This document shows, in pieces, positions 60,756-64,000 of a stretch of DNA of 64,000 nt. Within the stretch, counting starts at the first letter, position 1; every line of letters starts with the position of its first letter. The translations under genes were made by a program, and so were the position numbers. The notes below the pieces were generated by a model. It made no database searches. It saw only the letters and a program-made list of their open reading frames with translations, and was not told where the DNA came from. Origin of the DNA: JAKQDH01 sp029558835 (GTDB lineage Bacteria; Planctomycetota; Phycisphaerae; UBA1845); contig DAOQSN010000031.1 in NCBI GenBank assembly GCA_035356615.1, positions 4,605 through 68,604 of the forward strand, read 5' to 3'.

Positions 60756-61838
60756 TCACGTACTGCGGACTACGGGTGCTCGACGGTGCAGGAGTTGCTC
60801 GACCTGCTCCGCGATATGCTCGGGGCTGAGTGACGGATCGCGGTGGGCGATGCAGCGCTCATGTCCGAATGGACACGCGCCCACGGCGATGCGGCAGGGG
60901 CTGCACGGCGCCGCGGACTGCAAAGCGCGGACGCTGGGATAGTCCGCGGCCAGCACCGCATCCGTGGCCGTGAAGAGCGCCAGCGTCGGCAGCTTCATCG
61001 CCCCCGCCAGGTGCAACGGCAGCCCATCGCACGTGATGACGGCGTCCATTTGCTGCAGGGCGGCCGCCAGGTCCAGCGTGGTCGTGGTACGCCCGACCAA
61101 GTCCAGCACGCCGACGGGATACGACGGCGTGGAGAAGTCACAACGCGGGTCGAACTTGCCGACGAGGTATACCTCAATCCCGGCCCGGGCGAGCAGGCCA
61201 GCGAGGCGATGGCTCAGGTCGGGCGGATAGGCGCGGATGTTGGGCGGCAGACCGGCGTGCAGGGCCACGCGGGGCTTCTCGCGTCGCGGCCAATGCCACG
61301 CGGCCCGCCAGGCGTGCGGGATGACGATCGGGGCCGGGCAGGTCGGTCGCGGCGTGCCCAGGCAGCGGTGGAACACGTCGGCCAAGCTGCGGAACCGCGC
61401 ATCCGGGACGGCCTCCACTTCCTCCAGGCACATGTAGTGATCGTACTGCGTGAGTTCCTCCGCCGGCACCGGGTACGGAAGCAGGCGATCGAAGACCGGC
61501 GTGGTCGAGAGAACCTCCCGCGGCCCGTCCGGACAGGCGGCGTCCACTCGCACGTCCGGGTACTGCGCATTCAGAGCGGCCACGCATGCTGCCATCACCA
61601 ACGCATCGCCACCTCGCCCAATGAACGGTACGAGCACGCGCTGCCGGCCGAGCGGCTGGCGATTGTAGCGCGGCAGCAGGCGGTCGAGCCCCTGGACTAG
61701 CGTTACGGCCTGGGCCTGAAGCCCGCGGGCCGCTTCGCAGTCGTGGACGACGTACTGACGCCCGGCGCGCAAGTGGTAGGCAGGGCGCCCCCCGGCGTCC
61801 AGCACCGCCGACTCAGCCTTGGCCTCGATGATCTGCAC
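60756..61838 (-). CDS. Glycosyltransferase family 9 (heptosyltransferase-like)
   Basis: A 360-aa GT-B enzyme. The N-terminal part has V-L-V-P-F-I-G-R-G-G-D-A-L-V-M-A, and the C-terminal nucleotide-sugar half has A-V-I-T-C-D-G-L-P-L-H-L-A-G-A-M-K-L-P-T-L-A-L-F, the GT9 donor-site signature. A cysteine-rich segment (C-S-P-C-R-I-A-V-G-A-C-P-F-G-H-E-R-C) follows. It probably adds a heptose or other sugar to lipopolysaccharide or a glycan. The start is GTG 61838 with AGGA about seven bases upstream. Confidence 0.8.
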   Translation of the reverse strand: MQIIEAKAESAVLDAGGRPAYHLRAGRQYVVHDCEAARGLQAQAVTLVQGLDRLLPRYNRQPLGRQRVLVPFIGRGGDALVMAACVAALNAQYPDVRVDAACPDGPREVLSTTPVFDRLLPYPVPAEELTQYDHYMCLEEVEAVPDARFRSLADVFHRCLGTPRPTCPAPIVIPHAWRAAWHWPRREKPRVALHAGLPPNIRAYPPDLSHRLAGLLARAGIEVYLVGKFDPRCDFSTPSYPVGVLDLVGRTTTTLDLAAALQQMDAVITCDGLPLHLAGAMKLPTLALFTATDAVLAADYPSVRALQSAAPCSPCRIAVGACPFGHERCIAHRDPSLSPEHIAEQVEQLLHRRAPVVRST

Positions 61839-62028
61839 CCTCAGGTTCCTCAGTGGTGCCCTGCGACGACTGCCCGGGCAAAGCTGCCCGTCGGCTGCAT
61901 GCCGCTCCGCTTAGGCATCGGCTTGCCCGGTGGCCGGCTGCGGTTTGCAGCGGTTCCGGGCGGGCTGTAGGATCGACCCACGCCCGAGCGTGCAGATTGT
62001 GTGGCTGTATTTGTGTTGGGGACGCTGT

Positions 62029-62943
62029 ATGCCATACGGCTATCTTGTCGCGGATGTGTTCACTACGGAACGCTTTGCGGGCAACCCGGCCGCAGTGGTG
62101 CTGGACGCCGGGGGCTTGGCGGCGGAGCAGATGCAGGCGGTGGCCGCGGAGTTCAACCTGAGCGAAACGACTTTTGTGCTTCCGCCTCAAAGCGGGGCTG
62201 CCGATGTGCGGTTTCGATGGTTCACACCGGCGGTCGAGGTGCGGATGTGCGGGCATGCGACGATCGCGGGCGTGCACGCTATGTTGGAGACGCAGCGGTG
62301 GCGCCCGGAGGGTGCGGAGGGCGAGGCGGTGCTCCGCATCGAAACGGTCTCCGGAGTCCTCGAGGCACGCCGCGAGCGCATACCCTCGCCGGCCGGAGCG
62401 GATATCATCTGGCTTGAGCTGCTGGAGCCCAAGCTGGTGGACAAGGTGCCGCCGGTGACGGCTTTGTCCGAGGCCCTGAACCTGCCGCAGGATGCGTTCG
62501 TATTCTCACCGCCGGCTGCCCGGACGCAGGATGACGACCTGATCGTGCTCGTGCGGGACGTGGTGGCATTGAATGCGGCCCGGCTGGATCGAGGGCGGCT
62601 GGTGACGATGTGCCGGTTGCAGGGGCTGCGGGGGCTGTGCGTGGCGACGGTGCACACGCTGACGCCGGCCGTGGCGGTGCAGTCGCGCTTCTTCGCGCCG
62701 GCGTGTGGTGTGGATGAAGACCCGGTGACGGGGAGTGTGCACGGCCCCCTGGGCGCATATCTGGTGCGGCATGGGCTGGTGAGGGTGGTGGACGGCAAGG
62801 CCGGGATGCTGTGCGTGCAGGGACGGGCGGGGGCGCGGGCGGGGCTCGTGCACGTGCTGGTGCACGGCATTGCTGACGATGCCATGCGGGTCCGCATCGG
62901 CGGCCAGGCCGTCACGGTGATGAGCGGGAACCTGCTGCTCTAG
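62029..62943 (+). CDS. PhzF family isomerase/epimerase-like protein
   Basis: A 304-aa protein with the two-lobed PhzF fold. Motifs are D-V-F-T-T-E-R-F-A-G-N-P-A-A-V-V at the start, the catalytic Glu in N-L-S-E-T-T-F-V, M-C-G-H-A-T-I-A-G-V-H-A, and G-V-D-E-D-P-V-T-G-S-V-H-G in the second lobe. Known members isomerise phenazine or related precursors; most are of unknown substrate. ATG 62029 gives the standard N-terminus. Confidence 0.9.
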   Translation: MPYGYLVADVFTTERFAGNPAAVVLDAGGLAAEQMQAVAAEFNLSETTFVLPPQSGAADVRFRWFTPAVEVRMCGHATIAGVHAMLETQRWRPEGAEGEAVLRIETVSGVLEARRERIPSPAGADIIWLELLEPKLVDKVPPVTALSEALNLPQDAFVFSPPAARTQDDDLIVLVRDVVALNAARLDRGRLVTMCRLQGLRGLCVATVHTLTPAVAVQSRFFAPACGVDEDPVTGSVHGPLGAYLVRHGLVRVVDGKAGMLCVQGRAGARAGLVHVLVHGIADDAMRVRIGGQAVTVMSGNLLL

Positions 62944-63014
62944 GAGCGCAGACGCTTCCGGTACTGGGAAGCGCAGGGAGTGCTCCGGGCGGAAAACGGG
63001 GCTGGGGCGGACGC

Positions 63015-63899
63015 ATGAGTACGACGGCGCGGCGGGTGGTGGCGATTGTCAACCCGGTCTCCGGCCGGGGAAACGCCGGACCGTTGCTGCGCGCCGTGGA
63101 GCAAGACTTGCGCCGGGCTGGGGCGTCACTCGCGGTGGAGGTGACGCGGGAGGCGGGGCACGGAGCGGAGCTGGCCCGCCAGGTGGCGCCGCACGTCGAT
63201 GCGTTGCTGATTGCCGGTGGCGACGGGACGGTCAGTGAGGTGGTCAACGGGCTGGCGGGTCATCGGGTACCGCTGCTGATTCTGGGCAGTGGCACGGAGA
63301 ACCTGCTTGCCAAGCAGTTCGGGATGCCGACCGACCCCGCGCGGGTCGCGGCCGCCCTGTTGTACGGAACGCCCACGTTGACCGACGTGGGGTCGGTGAA
63401 CGAGCGCCGCTTCCTGGCCGTGGTCGGCGTCGGGTTTGACGCGGAGGTGGTGCAGCGCCTGGCGCGGGTGCGTCGCGGGCATATTGATTACTTCGAGTAC
63501 TTCTGGCCCATCTGGCGCACCTTCTGGGCACACCGGTTCCCGTGGCTGCGCGTCGAGATGGAAGGCGCCTGTGTATTTGAGGGGCGGGGGCTGGCGATCG
63601 TGGGGATCATCCCGCGGTATTCACTGGGTCTGCGCATCCTGCAACACGCGCGCCACGACGACGGCCTGCTGGATGTGTGTGTGTTTCCCTGCGCGTCGCG
63701 CGGGCAACTCTGTATACACGCGCTCAACGTCGCGTTGCGGCGGCACACGAAGCACGCGGGTGTCGTGTATCGGCAGTGCCGGTCGGTGTCGATCACATCG
63801 CCCGACCGGGTGCCGGTGGAGGTCGACGGGGATGCGGCGGGCTATCTTCCCGTGCGGTGCAGCGTGGTCCCGGAGGCGGTAACGCTTTTGCATTGTTGA
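63015..63899 (+). CDS. Diacylglycerol/lipid kinase family protein
   Basis: A 294-aa DAGK-catalytic-domain protein. Motifs are V-N-P-V-S-G-R-G near residue 13, G-G-D-G-T-V-S-E-V-V-N-G-L near 68 (ATP/Mg site), and G-S-G-T-E-N-L-L-A. The C-terminal beta-sandwich has V-E-V-D-G-D-A. It would phosphorylate diacylglycerol or another lipid such as undecaprenol or sphingoid bases. It follows phzF by 71 bp and may be in the same operon. Confidence 0.85.
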   Translation: MSTTARRVVAIVNPVSGRGNAGPLLRAVEQDLRRAGASLAVEVTREAGHGAELARQVAPHVDALLIAGGDGTVSEVVNGLAGHRVPLLILGSGTENLLAKQFGMPTDPARVAAALLYGTPTLTDVGSVNERRFLAVVGVGFDAEVVQRLARVRRGHIDYFEYFWPIWRTFWAHRFPWLRVEMEGACVFEGRGLAIVGIIPRYSLGLRILQHARHDDGLLDVCVFPCASRGQLCIHALNVALRRHTKHAGVVYRQCRSVSITSPDRVPVEVDGDAAGYLPVRCSVVPEAVTLLHC

Positions 63900-64000
63900 T
63901 TGCATTCGCGCATCGCCGGCACGTTGTTATAGATCGGAGCGGCGGCTACCCCAAGTTAGACAGCAGTGGGGATTTTTCGGTTTTTTTGTGGGGCCGAGGG
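63900..64000. other. Non-coding tail of the window
   Basis: It holds no gene. Two T-runs (GGATTTTTCGGTTTTTTTG) near 63971-63988 follow the kinase gene by about 70 bp but lack a clear stem, so a terminator is uncertain. Confidence 0.3.

Noticed and set aside
63930..63945. AGATCGGAGCGG resembles the start of a sequencing adapter.
   Set aside because: It differs from the adapter after eight bases and the flanking sequence continues with normal composition; most likely coincidence.

Overview
The window looks like GC-rich chromosomal DNA from a planctomycete-type bacterium (Planctomycetota, possibly Phycisphaerae-like). The evidence is two PEP-CTERM proteins (38864-39988, 56734-57666), a dockerin-type secreted protein, a giant YadA-head-like repeat protein, right-handed beta-helix surface proteins, DUF4838 and DUF362 proteins, frequent GTG/TTG starts, and intergenic DNA full of small palindromic repeats. 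No rRNA, CRISPR array, prophage or conjugative module is visible.

Layout. 1-3.3 kb (minus): a single-chain restriction-modification enzyme followed by a small DUF4258 gene and the edge of a DUF2283 gene. 3.7-7.8 kb (minus): a GT-C membrane glycosyltransferase and a beta-helix lipoprotein. A tRNA-Thr(CGT) gene lies at 8.1 kb. 8.4-31.5 kb (all plus): a 16-gene surface-glycan cluster. It holds an O-antigen ligase/polymerase-like protein, an ATP-grasp ligase, DUF362, a flippase, an asparagine-synthetase-like ligase with no glutaminase Cys, four GT4 glycosyltransferases, a sulfotransferase-like protein, DUF4838, AsnB, an acyltransferase-like protein, a polysaccharide deacetylase, a methyltransferase and a DUF2723 GT-C protein. 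31.5-48 kb holds mostly housekeeping or regulatory genes: a HAD phosphatase, DUF1003, DedA, fliM, aroA, VOC, a second repeat-riddled GT-C protein, a PEP-CTERM protein, a DinG-family helicase, a phosphoesterase, an Rrf2 regulator, PilZ, pyrC and an amidohydrolase. 49.2-60 kb holds a RAYT (REP-associated tyrosine transposase) unit, the secreted dockerin and YadA-like proteins, D-lyxose isomerase, a CPBP protease, an EndoIII-like glycosylase, a PEP-CTERM beta-propeller and a beta-helix protein. 60.7-64 kb holds GT9, PhzF and a diacylglycerol-kinase-like protein.

How the genes fit together. The 8.4-31.5 kb cluster encodes assembly (flippase, polymerase/ligase, glycosyltransferases) and unusually rich decoration (amidation, sulfation, acylation, deacetylation, methylation) of an exported glycan. 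Several members (AsnB-type amidotransferase, NodB deacetylase, acyltransferase, GT4s) resemble the set that accompanies exosortase/PEP-CTERM systems. Exosortase itself is not in the window.

Most unusual observations. (1) A (TC)9 tract sits exactly at the signal peptide of the 57.7-60.0 kb beta-helix protein, and losing one repeat unit would join an ATG and an ideal signal peptide to the frame. (2) A promoter with a 19-bp perfect-arm palindrome next to an Rrf2 gene precedes a strongly structured leader, whose stems contain G-U pairs possible only on the transcribed strand. (3) Several families of small palindromic elements occur: RAYT-type inverted repeats with and without transposase, a composite ~120-bp GGCATG element, and a CCCTCTCC palindrome. 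Some have inserted in frame into membrane-protein genes, one with an apparent target duplication. Product names come from motif recognition by eye; no database search was run.
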